64,000 nucleotides of DNA from Symbiodinium sp. CCMP2592 (taxonomy: Eukaryota; Sar; Dinophyceae; Suessiales; Symbiodiniaceae), in contig CAJNDT010001868.1 of the NCBI GenBank assembly GCA_905221615.1, forward strand, positions 671,501-735,500, written 5' to 3'. Below, piece by piece: positions 54,490-63,541 of the stretch. The notes beneath the pieces are model-generated. The model saw nothing but the letters and a program-made list of their open reading frames with translations, was not told where the DNA came from and made no database searches. Numbering within the stretch: position 1 is the stretch's first letter; every line of letters begins with the position of its first letter. Made by a program: the position numbers and the translations under genes.

Positions 54490-57400
54490 GCTACTGCTAT
54501 TGTTACTGCTATTGGTACTGCTACTGCTACTGCTACTGCTACTGCTGCTGCTCCTACTACTACAAAAACCACGACGCCGACTACTAACACTGTACTACTG
54601 CTGCTGCTGCTGCTGCTGCTACTACTACTACTACCACCACTACTACTACTCCTGCTCCCCAGCTGCAAAGGCCGTGATTTCCAATTTGGCTATTGAGCCT
54701 GAAGCACTCAAGTATCAAAGTTCAATCGCTTGCATTGGCCGTCGCTGAACAGCGGCCAGGAGCAAGGATGCGAGCTGCAGGTGCCAAGAATATTTATGCC
54801 TTGGGTTACGTTGACCACATTGAAAATCCTGTTGCTGCTTACATTGCTTCCCTGCTGGTTAGTCAGGAAATGCGAAGGAGAAACAGCATGGGAAGGCATA
54901 GGTAGGACTCTTCCGGCCCTGGACGTCCCGGGTACCGATCAAGATTGTTGAGGGAAAATTCGCAGCTTTTCTGGAGGTATGCGGTGTGGAGTGCTGCACA
55001 CAGAGAGGCCAAGCTCAACATAAAGCATGAGTAGAATCAGATCACATCGGCCTCCAATCATATCAAGAGCCGCCGTGGCCTCAGCTGTCCTCGTACTGTC
55101 GGAGTTCCCGGCAGCCTTCCAGGTGCCCTTTCGGCAGATGGCAGATCACCTTGCAACCTGCGACTTTCGCATTGTTCCGGCCTTGGAGCCGCCCCAGCAG
55201 CGCAATGTGACTGCTGCCTGCTGTTGTTGCTGCTGCTGTTGCTGTCGCTGCCGTCGCTGCTGTGGGTGTGGTTCGGTGGTTGTTGTTGTGGTTGTTGTGG
55301 CTGTCGTCGTCGTTGTCGTCGTTGTCGTTACAGCCACAGCAGTAGTGTGGCGGTAGCAAGAGGAGTAGTAGGAGAAGACGTACTGTAACGCATTTTGTAG
55401 CCCACGCTCTGCGAGCAGTAGAGAAAGACACAAATAGACAGAGAAGGAGCGCGAACAGTAACAGTAACGGCAGGTAGCTGCACAAAGCCGCAGCTTTAGG
55501 CGCTGTGGTAGCAATAGTTAGCGACAGTGGCGCCTACAGTCAGGAACATGTGCCGTCCGCTGGCGTGTCGTGTCGATGTTGCCGTCTTTGCGCTCCTAGG
55601 TTATCTTGTCATCTCGAGGTCCTGTGCTGGGAGTTTCCGAAAATTAGGGGGTACCCTTATTCTGGGGTCCTTCTAATAAGGATCCTACTATTAAGGGTAC
55701 TATATCAGGGTCCCCTATTTTCGGAAACTCCCTGCTAGTTCCAAGATGCAGTTTGTTCACCTGACAGATGTGGACATCGAGCCGCGAGATCGAACGTGGT
55801 AATGTCCATGTCCTAGTATGAGAACGAATGTTCGAAGATCCGTGACTGAGGCGCACTATTTATGATATCAGTTTAATACGAAACTATACTACTCATGCAG
55901 TCTATGTTATGTTGCATTCGTTGCCATTATTTACCCCGGCACTTTCAAAGACTGTTTGCCGCTCCAAGGTCCCTTGCCGATACGTGGCGCGGGGATGCAA
56001 GTTGCAGGTGTGCGCGAAGGCCCGGCGGCTCTGAAGTGAACGGTTAGGGTTTGGGGTTGCTACTGCAGCACTGCAGATGAGTAGGCGGCAGGCTTCCCGC
56101 AGGAATCGGTCTCATTTTCCCGTTCGAGTTGGAGCCTTGCTAGTGTTATGTCGACAGCACCGGTAGCAGCAAAATAAGTTCGGACCAGTCGACCATGTTG
56201 CCAAAACCTTGTTGAGAAGCTGAGGACCGACTAAGCCATGTTCGAACATGCAACTTTCGACCGACGAAGGTGGGCCGCGGCAGAGCAGGGTACAGGGTTT
56301 TTTTGGACCCTTGAGAAGGTCGCTCGGGCCTTGTTGGTTTCTTGCTGGCTGCATGAAACGGGTAGTGCGATGTGATTTCTGGCTGTGGTCGAGGTTATCC
56401 CCATTGAACCATATGGGTTGCGGCTTCTGAGCTCTAGGTGGCGACAGTGAGTGAAGCTGGTCAATGAATGAGCAGTTGCCGGCCGACCATTGAACGCTTG
56501 CAGTGCTTTTTTCTCATGATGGCATTACTTCTGTCAGCCGACCTGTTCATGAGTGCCGGAAGTTGTTCTCCGTCAGTCTGTGTGAGCTCCATCAGTGCCA
56601 AGGGCAACCAGCCTGCCTTAGGACGATCTGACACAAAGATACGCAAAGTTATTCAGTGCTTCAGAATAAAACCGTCCACAATCACGTTTCCCTAGCCCTA
56701 TATAGCTGCGATACACATCAGGTATAGCTTTCGAAGGAATCAACAGGGTCAAAGTCCGAATCTTGCGGCTGGTACTGTGTTTTCCGGAACCGTGGCAGCC
56801 CTCGACAGCAGCAGCACATCAGCATCGGGACCAACATCGGCGTCACCTAGTGCTATCATCACCACTTCATCGCAATCATCACGAGTTGGTATCGCCACTT
56901 TCACCACCTATCATCGCGATCAGCATCCATGTCGGTAGTTCTGATCGCAGCACAACTTGCTCGAGCGCGAGTCCTAAAAAACTGTCTTTGGCACCTCATG
57001 GTTAGCTACGATGCACTCATTCAATTACAGCTGCTTATCGACGCAGCTGCACTGCATTCTTGGCAGGAGGAGCTTGCAAGAATGTCGGTGGAGGCGTTTC
57101 AGAGCATTCAGAACAAGCAGCCGAGCAAGGTGGGGTGGCCCTAACTCGGCACTGCAGTCGCCTTGTGCACGCTTGACACAGCACACTAATTGTCGTTAAA
57201 TCAACGCTTCATGACCACCTGGCTTCCCATGATGTTCGGCGGATTTCGGCGGATTCGCGTCAAGCCCTTGAAGTAAACCCTAAACTACTCCATGGATTAC
57301 ATGCGGGTTTGAGTGAGCGATGTATGGAGACACCAACCAGGAGAGGACTGACCTTGTCTGTTATGATGGCTGAGACATATCGTGGAGCGAAGAAGCGACG

Positions 57401-60400
57401 ACTACTGGCCAGTGGGTAAGCTGCTGACTGTCGCTGCTGACTGTCGAAGGGTGACTTCGCTCCCAAACAAAAAAAGGCCCAGGGCCCAAAAGTACTTGCG
57501 AACATGACAAAAGCAGATGATGAGTGACTGAACGAAAGTTTCCCAATGAGCGAGGCTAAATTAGTGCGAGGACCATTTTGGTAGCACTTGCAAAACTGTT
57601 GAGCTGTTTTGGCATGCGTACAGAGCCACTGCATATAAAAGCCACTGCATAAGCAGTAGTGGCGATCACGAATGGGCGAAATGCCCCAGTACCACTCAGT
57701 AGCATCACGAAGGCTGATGGCTGCAATCTCAAGTATCCTTCTTGTGTCAGACCTCGCGAGCGGACATTGATTTCCAGCACATGCGAGAGGGAAAAAAAAC
57801 CCTAGAAGTGTACAGCTGATCTGAAGGCACCCTCGAAGGGATTCCGAATGTCGACGGAAGATTTGAAAAGGGCCAGTGGCAAAAGAAAGCACAGAAACTT
57901 GAGCCTAAGCTTAAAACCTGACTTCCGAGAGTCCAAGCCGGAAACCCTACGAGGAGGCGGAATCCTCCCAAGCATCGGGCAAGCGCACCGTGGCGGAGCT
58001 GGCCAGCTCATGGTGCCGCGGTCTGAATCTGAGGTTTAGTGGTTTCCTAGCGTAGGGGTTTAGGCGGTTTAGGGCTCCGAGCAGCCACAAACACAGGAGG
58101 GAACCCCACAGGCTTTGTCCCCCAGGCTTTTGAAGGCTTTTGCTCGTGTAGAGCCACATGACCTTGCCACCTAGGCGAAAGAAAAAGGATGCGGCGAAGA
58201 TGCAAGCAAGTGGTGTAGCACTTGCTGTGCAGTGAACGCGGTCACCGAACCCTAAACTTAAACTGCGCGGCAGACGTCCTGCGAATTGGGCTAGGGCAAA
58301 GTAGCAACCTAGAGTCGCGTTCTTTCTCGTGACCTGGTGGTGATGTCTAGCTGTCGTTGCGGGCACCCTTCTGGTCGTAGAGTTGGCATCGTTTGATTGG
58401 TACAACTCGAGCCAAAAAACGCTGCTAACAGCTTCCAATGAGCCGGCTTCCATCTCGAAGTTGCGTTGCTGCGTTGCATATGCTTGTGACGTGGCCGATA
58501 TTTGAAGAAAGGGTGAAGCTTCCCTGGATCTGATGTCAGCGGCCCTGAGCTTTGTTCACCTCGGCAGCCGACGCTGCTTTTGGCAGCCTTCGTAGCAGAG
58601 TGCAGGAAGCTCAAGACTTTCTGTAAGTTTCGACTTTGGGCTGAGTTGCGTGCGCCGATGCACATGCTAATGCTCGTCGCACAGACGCCAAGGAAAAGAT
58701 GGGATAATCCCATGTATTAGGCCCCTAAAACCCCCGACCCTAAATCATCAGGCTACCTGCAGTCGATTCTTGGCTTACCCTGCCTTTCGCAGAAAGTCTG
58801 AGGCTCCCTGCATCGGGAGCTTGAAGCAGAGCTCCGCTGGCCGTCCTTTCGCTTCAGGAAGTGAGAGACACCTGTACGGTTTCGGCCAGTCTAAACTCAT
58901 AAGCCCTTTGCCACCAAACCCCTAAACTATATCGTGCTCACGCTTCGCTAGCCGCCTGCATGACGCTTGATCGTCAATGCTCGCTCGGACTTGTCGTTGC
59001 AGCAGTGAGCTAACAACAAGCTTCTTTCTAAGACGAAGCGCAGGATGGCGCAGTTCTGCCGGAGGCTGCCGGGGGAGCCCTGCGGCCGGAGCTGCAAAAT
59101 AGAATAAGGAGTAGAGAGTGTATGGGGCTTCGTCCTCAGTTTCAACCTCGGACGCCAAACATTTAAGAGCATCGGCTTTCAAGTCCCCCATTTCGACGTG
59201 TAAGACCGTCGGAAGACTCAGAATGGGAGAGACCTTGATCTACTATTGCTTCTTGCACGACTCCGTTCCACACGAACATTGTTGTTACGTAATCGGTTTA
59301 CGAGCGAAAGAATGCAGACATAGACGGACTTGTATGCATGTATGATCATGTATGTATGCATTCATGCATGGATGTATGCACGCATGGATGTATTCAGGTA
59401 TGGATGCCTGGATGTATGGATGTATGCATGTATCCAGGTAGGTACGTAAGTATGTAGGTACGTAGGTATGTAGGTACGTAGGTATGTAGGTACTTACGTA
59501 AATCTTACGTATGTATGCATGCATGTATGTAAGTATGTAATGCATTGCATGTATGTAGTGTATGTATATTATGTGTATGTATGTGTTTTTGTTTATACTC
59601 GCTATTATGTATGGATAGGTATGTATGTACTGAGATCTATGGATCGCTCCTTGTTTTTTGACTCTTGATTTTCGAAGTGTCTTTGGCCTGTCTGACCTAT
59701 CTTTCAGTTCGGAGTTTCGAGGCGCAGGCCAACTCAGAGGAGGTGGTATCAGGTGTCCCAGGAGTCAAAAGTAGAGATCTTGCGACAGTGCTGCAGCGTG
59801 TGCGCGGGCTCCGGGGTTCGAGTCGTTGATCGTGCTGCCAAAACGGCAGGCATTGCAGAGAGCTGCAGGGTGCTGCAGGGTTTCAATGGTATTTAGACAT
59901 TCATCTCGCAAGCATAGCAGCCGTTCGCCGTTGCCGATGGTATTGCGGCCATATTATAGCAGTCTAAAGCAGTGCCACTGGTGATTGGACTGCATATGAG
60001 CTGCAGTCAAACAAGTTCCGACAAGCCATGTCCTTTTTGGGGTCTACTGGTAGTATTGCCCGTAGCTCCTATGCAAGCACAATGACAAACTTAGCAAGTT
60101 ATATTGATCACTGGAGGCCGTGGCTATACTACTACTACTACTACTACTACTGCTGCTACTACTACTACTACCACCACTACTACCACTACCACCACCACCA
60201 CCACCACCACTACTACTTCTTCTTCTTCACTACTCAGAAGAAGAAGTAGTAGTAGTAGTAGTAGCAGGAGCAGTAGCAGTAGCAGCAGTGGTAGTGGTGT
60301 ATGTGGTGGTGAGCTTTTTTCACAAGCTGCCGCAACCCTGCTATGCTCTTGGCTGTTGCCTAGCCATGGCACGAGTTGTGGCGGCGATTGCACGGGCTCC

Positions 60401-61671
60401 AGCATTCCAGTGACACGAGGGGCCCGCTGTAGTGAAGGGCTTGACACCATGTTCCGACTTAGCGGGAATCTGCATCATTCGGCCAGCGCAGCTGGTGCCA
60501 ACAAGTGCTTCGGGCGCCTTACCTTGCAGTCTTGAGTCTCCCACAAGTCGTGCGACGGTGGCATTAGTTCCTTGCACACCATGCTTGCGAGTCTTGCTGC
60601 CCTGGTGTAAGGATTTGGTCTGGACAAGTTAGATCGAATCCAGTCGGGAGTCGGATTGAATCATAAAGCCGGCTTGCAACCCAAAGCCCGTAAAGCCCTA
60701 CACCAGAGCAGCAGCCTCGGGAGCAAACGTGCAACAGGCGCAATCCGAGGTCCACCGCCAGTGAGCTGGGTTTCCTCAGGGCCAAATTGAATCGTCGGTA
60801 AGGCCCGACAGCGTCATCCACGAGATATCTTCACAACATGATTTGGGGTTTTGGTGGCAACAGGAACTGGACACTGGGTGTGGATTTCTGCCGGTTCTCG
60901 GCGTTTGTTTCGGCCCTGGCCGCATAGCGGGACAGTGAAACTGTCGTGATGCACCCAAAGATGGTGCGGGTGAGACGTCTAGGTTCAGAAAAGTCAGACG
61001 TGAAGGGCTCCAACCATTCGAGCACCAAATGGTTTGTTTGTTAAGGTGATGGTGCCCGAGAAGGGATCTGCCCGAAGCTAGATCACCAGTTGCTGCCCTT
61101 TCAACCTCAGCCCAACAAGAACCCTTAATTCCAGACACAAAACAACCCGTACCCCAGCACGTTGCGATCCACATCCCCGGAGCTCAGGACGGCACAGAGA
61201 AGGTCCGGACTCAAAGTCAGAATTCTGCGTGGCACGATGTCCTGGACCTGTGCAAGCGAGGCCGGATTGCCACTACTGGCAGCTTCAACTTCTTGAGTTC
61301 CAGGCTCAAGGTTCGAGACTCTCCGGTTGAGAGCAAGCTTTGATGTGAAACAAAATCACAGTAGTCCAGTCGGGCGCAATACAGAAGTACCGGGCAGCTG
61401 CGGCAGGTTTTCCAGGCTGACCAATGCATGCAGCCCCAAAATCCCGATCAAACCACACATGTTGACTGAAAGCATTATATCCTACAGTTTTTTTATGGCC
61501 GAGCCCTTGCTAGGTTTCTTGGCCAAGCTCGAGATCATGACGGGCGAGCTCAAGCAAGAGGTGAAGAACGAGCTCAGGCACACACAGTCAGACACACCTC
61601 TCAATTCTTGTACGGTGGACTAGTACTAGTACTAGTAACTAGTACTAGACTAGTACTAGTACTAGTACTAG

Positions 61672-61704
<33 letters not shown>

Positions 61705-61751
61705 TTGCTACTTACTACTTACTACTACTACTGCTACTGCTACTGCTACTG

Positions 61752-61782
<31 letters not shown>

Positions 61783-61848
61783 CACTACTAGTCGTAGTAG
61801 TACTAGTACTAGTACTAGTACTAGTACTAGTACTAGTACTAGTACTAG

Positions 61849-61891
<43 letters not shown>

Positions 61892-63541
61892 GCTACTGCT
61901 ACTACTGCTACGACTGCTACTACTGCTACTACTGCTACTACTGCTACTTCTACTGCTACTTCTACTACTTCTACTACTTCTACTACCACTACTACTACTA
62001 CTACCACTGCTACTACTACTACTACTACTGCTGCTACTGCTACTGCTACTGCTATTAGGAACTCTCGCTGCTCCTTCTCCTCGAGAATCCCTTGGATTTC
62101 AGGTCCGCCGTCGCCGCTCTCCGCACGGAGGTGTCCGAGTCTTGGCTTGACATAGAAGTTTCCGAAAATTAGGGGCTCCTTTGACTTGATCTATAAGGGT
62201 TCCTTTAAGGGTCCTTACAGGGATCTATAGGGTTTAGGGTTTGGGAGTTTCTGAAAATTAGGGGTAGCTTATGTAGGGATCTCTATAATAAGGATCCTAC
62301 TATTTAGGGGTACTATATTAGGGTCCCTCTTTTCCGAAACTCCCATATCTGGAGTTGCGTTGAGCTGGGAGTATTTGGGTTTTAGTTACGTTGGTTATAA
62401 CAACCTGAGCATTGCTTTGAGGGATGGCCCTGTGCAGGCTTCCGAATAGGGCTTATTACGGTATGTTGGGTTGCTGCTTTTTGTGTGATGTTGGGCTCAT
62501 GAGGTAGTCACGAAAGCGAGTCCGGAAGGAGGGTGGACTCAGATGGAGTTTAGGTTGACTAACACATCTCGGTGGCTTCAATGACAGGCCAATCTCTTCA
62601 GGTGTGGGGGCTCCCCTAAAAGAGTTTTTGTCCCCCCGGGTTCTTTCTCTTCCGTCTGTAACGTGTGCGTCGTTACTTCTGCACTGCGAAGGCGAACGTT
62701 CCCCATGCCGCGACTTCTAATTGCGCTGCTATTGCTAGTCGTCGCTGCCAGTGCCCCGCACTACGGTTTCAAGTACGGCACGTTACCTTGCTAGCCGCTA
62801 GCCAATCACTCATGAAGCACGCTTTAACTTCGGATTTGGGTCTTTTTGGGCATGCGTCTCCTATTCGGGGTCAAACATCAATTCCGCAGGGACTCATGGT
62901 CAATAGCAGGGACTCATGGTCAATATCAGATTAGAAAGACTTCCGTGTAGGTGGGGTATGGAGGTCAAAGCGCGAAATCCTTGAATCCAGTTTCTTCGCT
63001 GGCTCAGGAAGTCATCAGGACAGGGCATGGCTGCACTGAAAGTGCAGCCTTACAGATGAGTGGAGTCAATCGGCATACCGAAGCTCTACTATAGTCACGC
63101 CTGTGGTGCATGGATGACCTAATCTGAGTTTGGGACGTAGAGTCTAGCAGCACCTTTGCTTCGCATCCTGCTTTGAGGACGCACGAAGCCCCACTCTCCC
63201 ATCAGATGAAGGTGCTCAGCGCCTGATGCCAAGTCTGTGGTTCAGCCATGTTTCTTGCAAAACCTGATGACATAACCTGATCGAGCTTGAAGCGATGACT
63301 GTGAAGGCACAGGTGCATTCCCTCGAAGAGCCCTGTGGGAATAATTATGCATCCTTGCATGGTCAGGCTGGACACTTCTGACCCCTCCCGCCAGCAGCCT
63401 GTGACTGCCCCTGCCCGTAGTCCATGGCCGACATTGGCAACAAAAACACACGGAAACTTGACATATTCAGATGTGAAGTACTTGAGGACCAGCTGTCACG
63501 CCTCGCCGCTTTGGCCGCCGTGCCGCCACCACAGCCAGACT
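42376..63541 (+). CDS. giant multi-exon gene or cluster encoding TRAF-type zinc fingers followed by coiled coil
   Basis: About twenty short exons (24-85 bp) over 42.4-56.0 kb encode pieces of TRAF-type zinc fingers. The recurrent signatures are [L]xxH-x-x-x-C-x-[FY]-R-P-V-x-C and P-C-x-H-x-x-x-R-G-C. From 57.1 kb on, exons encode charged helices likely to be coiled coil (57067, 57954, 58567, 61503, 62104, 63276, 63484). Finger-then-coil is the order in TRAF adaptor proteins, which dock receptors or E3-ligase partners. No RING or MATH domain is seen in the window, and the ends are not defined. Introns are long (0.3-2 kb) and filled with microsatellites and small inverted-repeat elements. Many donors are GC. 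Whether this is one gene or several paralogous ones cannot be settled here; individual exons are listed separately. Confidence 0.7.
43018..43041 (+). CDS. TRAF-finger half exon
   Basis: A TTCCAG acceptor is followed by ELHAEECR, the histidine-cysteine half of a finger. It would pair with QYRPVPC of the next exon. Confidence 0.45.
43286..43327 (+). CDS. TRAF-finger exon
   Basis: The frame reads YRPVPCPHAGRGCS after an AG acceptor. It contains the PC...GC knuckle. Confidence 0.65.
43743..43813 (+). CDS. TRAF-finger exon
   Basis: CGFRPVPCKYADRGCCHQPS, then KNE before a GTCGAC donor. One of the fullest finger exons. Confidence 0.7.
44204..44262 (+). CDS. TRAF-finger exon
   Basis: A GACAG acceptor is followed by EREHALSCPYRPKRCPHVT: histidine, then CPYR, then CPH. 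Confidence 0.65.
45083..45156 (+). CDS. TRAF-finger exon
   Basis: A poly-T tract and AG acceptor precede PFESEGCEASINAADLTDHA, then EHCD: GC...LxxHxxxC. The downstream CAG-rich tract is probably intron. Confidence 0.65.
45175..45300. repeat. CAG/CAA/CCA-rich tract
   Basis: Imperfect CAGCAGCAACAACCAGC repeats. If translated they would give Q- or H-rich sequence, but they follow the likely donor of the preceding exon. Confidence 0.7.
45531..45562 (+). CDS. TRAF-finger exon
   Basis: An ACCCAG acceptor is followed by EFRPVPCAFKA. The first cysteine would come from the previous exon. Confidence 0.55.
45770..45837 (+). CDS. TRAF-finger exon
   Basis: A GCAAG acceptor is followed by DAASHAMNCKFRPVSCDYAA, then PF before a GGTGGG donor. 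Confidence 0.65.
46570..47065. repeat. (ACT/CTG/ACC)n arrays with a large inverted repeat
   Basis: ACTACCACC- and CTGCTGCTACTACT-type arrays. Between them lies an imperfect palindrome (46876-46925 against 46931-46981). Long frames here on both strands are artefacts of the array. Confidence 0.85.
47505..47554 (+). CDS. TRAF-finger exon
   Basis: A GCCAG acceptor is followed by CGFRPVDCRFRSSGCK and a GC donor (AAG|GCCTGG). Confidence 0.7.
48413..48496 (+). CDS. TRAF-finger exon (most complete)
   Basis: A GCCCAG acceptor is followed by PNADLLSAHLAECSYRPVPC, then PNAQWRGC. It holds both the HLxxC half and the PC...GC half of adjoining fingers in one exon. Confidence 0.75.
48573..48630. repeat. 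29-bp direct tandem repeat
   Basis: TAGCCTATCCTTTGTATTTC... is repeated twice without a spacer, just before a TTTCAG. Confidence 0.95.
49858..49928 (+). CDS. TRAF-finger exon
   Basis: A TTTCAG acceptor is followed by EECRFRPMDCPHQSRGCSYR, then PLVK. Confidence 0.7.
50973..51008 (+). CDS. TRAF-finger half exon
   Basis: A GCTCAG acceptor is followed by MPCFHASRGCRE and a GC donor (GAG|GCACGG). Confidence 0.65.
51391..51432 (+). CDS. TRAF-finger exon
   Basis: The frame reads NRCGFRPVPCIHQ before a GC donor (CAG|GCGGGT). The acceptor is not certain. Confidence 0.65.
51883..51915 (+). CDS. TRAF-finger half exon
   Basis: A CTGCAG acceptor is followed by DRGCMEHRSRL and a GC donor. Confidence 0.5.
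52319..52501. mobile_element. MITE-like element with ~19-bp terminal inverted repeats
   Basis: Left end ACTTGAAGGTTCATGGGTA and right end TACCCATGAACTTCCAAGT are inverted copies with two mismatches. They flank a TA/TATAA-rich core (52397-52488). It lies 17 bases upstream of a TRAF-finger exon, so it occupies the intron end. Confidence 0.6.
52518..52562 (+). CDS. TRAF-finger exon
   Basis: A GGCCAG acceptor is followed by RELLQHLAECRYRPV. The second cysteine is missing in the continuing frame (VLWSLHEVN-stop), so the exon probably ends near here. Confidence 0.65.
53435..53472 (+). CDS. TRAF-finger half exon
   Basis: A CGAAG acceptor is followed by VPCPNAAQGCEEE. Confidence 0.6.
53896..54660. 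repeat. ~760-bp (ACT/CTG)n trinucleotide array
   Basis: Mixed CTACTACTA, CTGCTGCTG and CCACTACTCC blocks. All long frames inside (T, Y or L runs) are artefacts of the array. It lies in a presumed intron of the TRAF-finger gene. Confidence 0.95.
54757..54780 (+). CDS. possible TRAF-finger fragment
   Basis: QEQGCELQ resembles the GC-containing half of the finger (compare RGCKLQ at 56000). It is very short. Confidence 0.3.
55123..55170 (+). CDS. TRAF-finger half exon
   Basis: A TTCCAG acceptor is followed by VPFRQMADHLATCDFR, the HLxxCxFR half of a finger. Confidence 0.6.
55215..55345. repeat. (TGC), (GTT) and (GTC) trinucleotide tracts
   Basis: TGTTGTTGCTGCTGCTG grading into GTTGTTGTGG and GTCGTCGTTGTC. 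Confidence 0.85.
55629..55732. mobile_element. 104-bp MITE-like inverted-repeat element, copy 1
   Basis: Terminal inverted repeats GGGAGTTTCCGAAAATTAGG and (complement) GGGAGTTTCCGAAAATAGG. Flanked by TGCT on both sides, a possible 4-base target duplication. Shares its ends and internal AAGGATCCTACTAT with the copy at 62243. Confidence 0.75.
55951..56007 (+). CDS. TRAF-finger exon
   Basis: The frame reads VCRSKVPCRYVARGCKLQ before a GTGTGC donor. The true start may be at the inner CCAAG|GTCCCT acceptor. Confidence 0.65.
56008..57066. other. presumed intron
   Basis: No exon is supported. A frame around 56763-56930 is rich in S/H/T and looks random. Confidence 0.3.
57067..57129 (+). CDS. helical (coiled-coil-like) exon
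   Basis: A TGGCAG acceptor is followed by EELARMSVEAFQSIQNKQPS, then K and a GT donor (AAG|GTGGGG). 63 bp, phase 0. It marks the change from zinc fingers to helices. Confidence 0.55.
57954..58013 (+). CDS. helical exon
   Basis: An ACGAG acceptor is followed by EAESSQASGKRTVAELASSW. Coding-like composition. Confidence 0.45.
58567..58622 (+). CDS. helical exon
   Basis: The frame reads ADAAFGSLRSRVQEAQDF, ending at a GTAAGT donor. A similar frame, SLHRELEAELRW, occurs near 58808. Confidence 0.45.
59325..59630. repeat. (TATG)n / (GTAGGTAC)n microsatellite
   Basis: GTATGTATGCATGCATGGATG- and TAGGTACGTAGG-type array of about 300 bases. Confidence 0.9.
60126..60300. repeat. self-complementary trinucleotide array
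   Basis: (CTA)n, (CCA)n and (CTT)n up to ~60228 are followed by the complementary (GAA)n, (GTA)n and (GCA/GTG)n from 60237, making a hairpin. Confidence 0.9.
61503..61577 (+). CDS. helical (coiled-coil-like) exon
   Basis: The frame reads LLGFLAKLEIMTGELKQEVK, then NELR. Heptad-like leucines. The exon ends before a GC-type site; borders are approximate. Confidence 0.5.
61620..62055. repeat. (TAGTAC)n palindromic hexamer and (CTA/CTG)n array
   Basis: Blocks of CTAGTACTAGTACTAG, self-complementary at every repeat, alternate with ACTACTACT and TGCTACTGC blocks. Confidence 0.95.
62104..62151 (+). CDS. helical exon
   Basis: A TTTCAG acceptor is followed by SAVAALRTEVSESWLD. Amphipathic helix composition. 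Confidence 0.5.
62155..62344. mobile_element. MITE-like inverted-repeat element, copy 2 (with an extra left arm)
   Basis: 62243-62344 is a 102-bp relative of the element at 55629: GGGAGTTTCTGAAAATTAGG start, AAGGATCCTACTAT core, CCGAAACTCCC end. A further left-arm copy, GAAGTTTCCGAAAATTAGGG, begins at ~62155, suggesting a nested or tandem insertion. Confidence 0.7.
62345..63275. other. presumed intron
   Basis: No exon is supported. A short tandem repeat, GGGACTCATGGTCAATA, occurs twice at ~62889-62926. Confidence 0.35.
63276..63331 (+). CDS. helical (coiled-coil-like) exon
   Basis: The frame reads IELEAMTVKAQVHSLEEP, CG. Heptad-like; borders are uncertain. Confidence 0.45.
63484..63541 (+). 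CDS. helical exon with proline-rich end
   Basis: The frame reads EDQLSRLAALAAVPPPQPDF. Last candidate exon of the TRAF-finger series in the window; any MATH domain would lie downstream. Confidence 0.4.

Noticed and set aside
53874-54696. Long plus- and minus-strand frames of T, Y, L, S or V runs
   Set aside because: They come entirely from a trinucleotide array that stays open in several frames; no non-repetitive protein sequence is present.
59813-59830. GGGTTCGAGTC as a tRNA T-loop
   Set aside because: No matching A box, acceptor stem or anticodon arm can be placed around it.
61608-62150. 180-residue poly-leucine/valine frame resembling a membrane protein
   Set aside because: It is a translation of (CTA)n and (TAGTAC)n. 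Only the last ~16 residues (SAVAALRTEVSESWLD, in a different frame) look coding.
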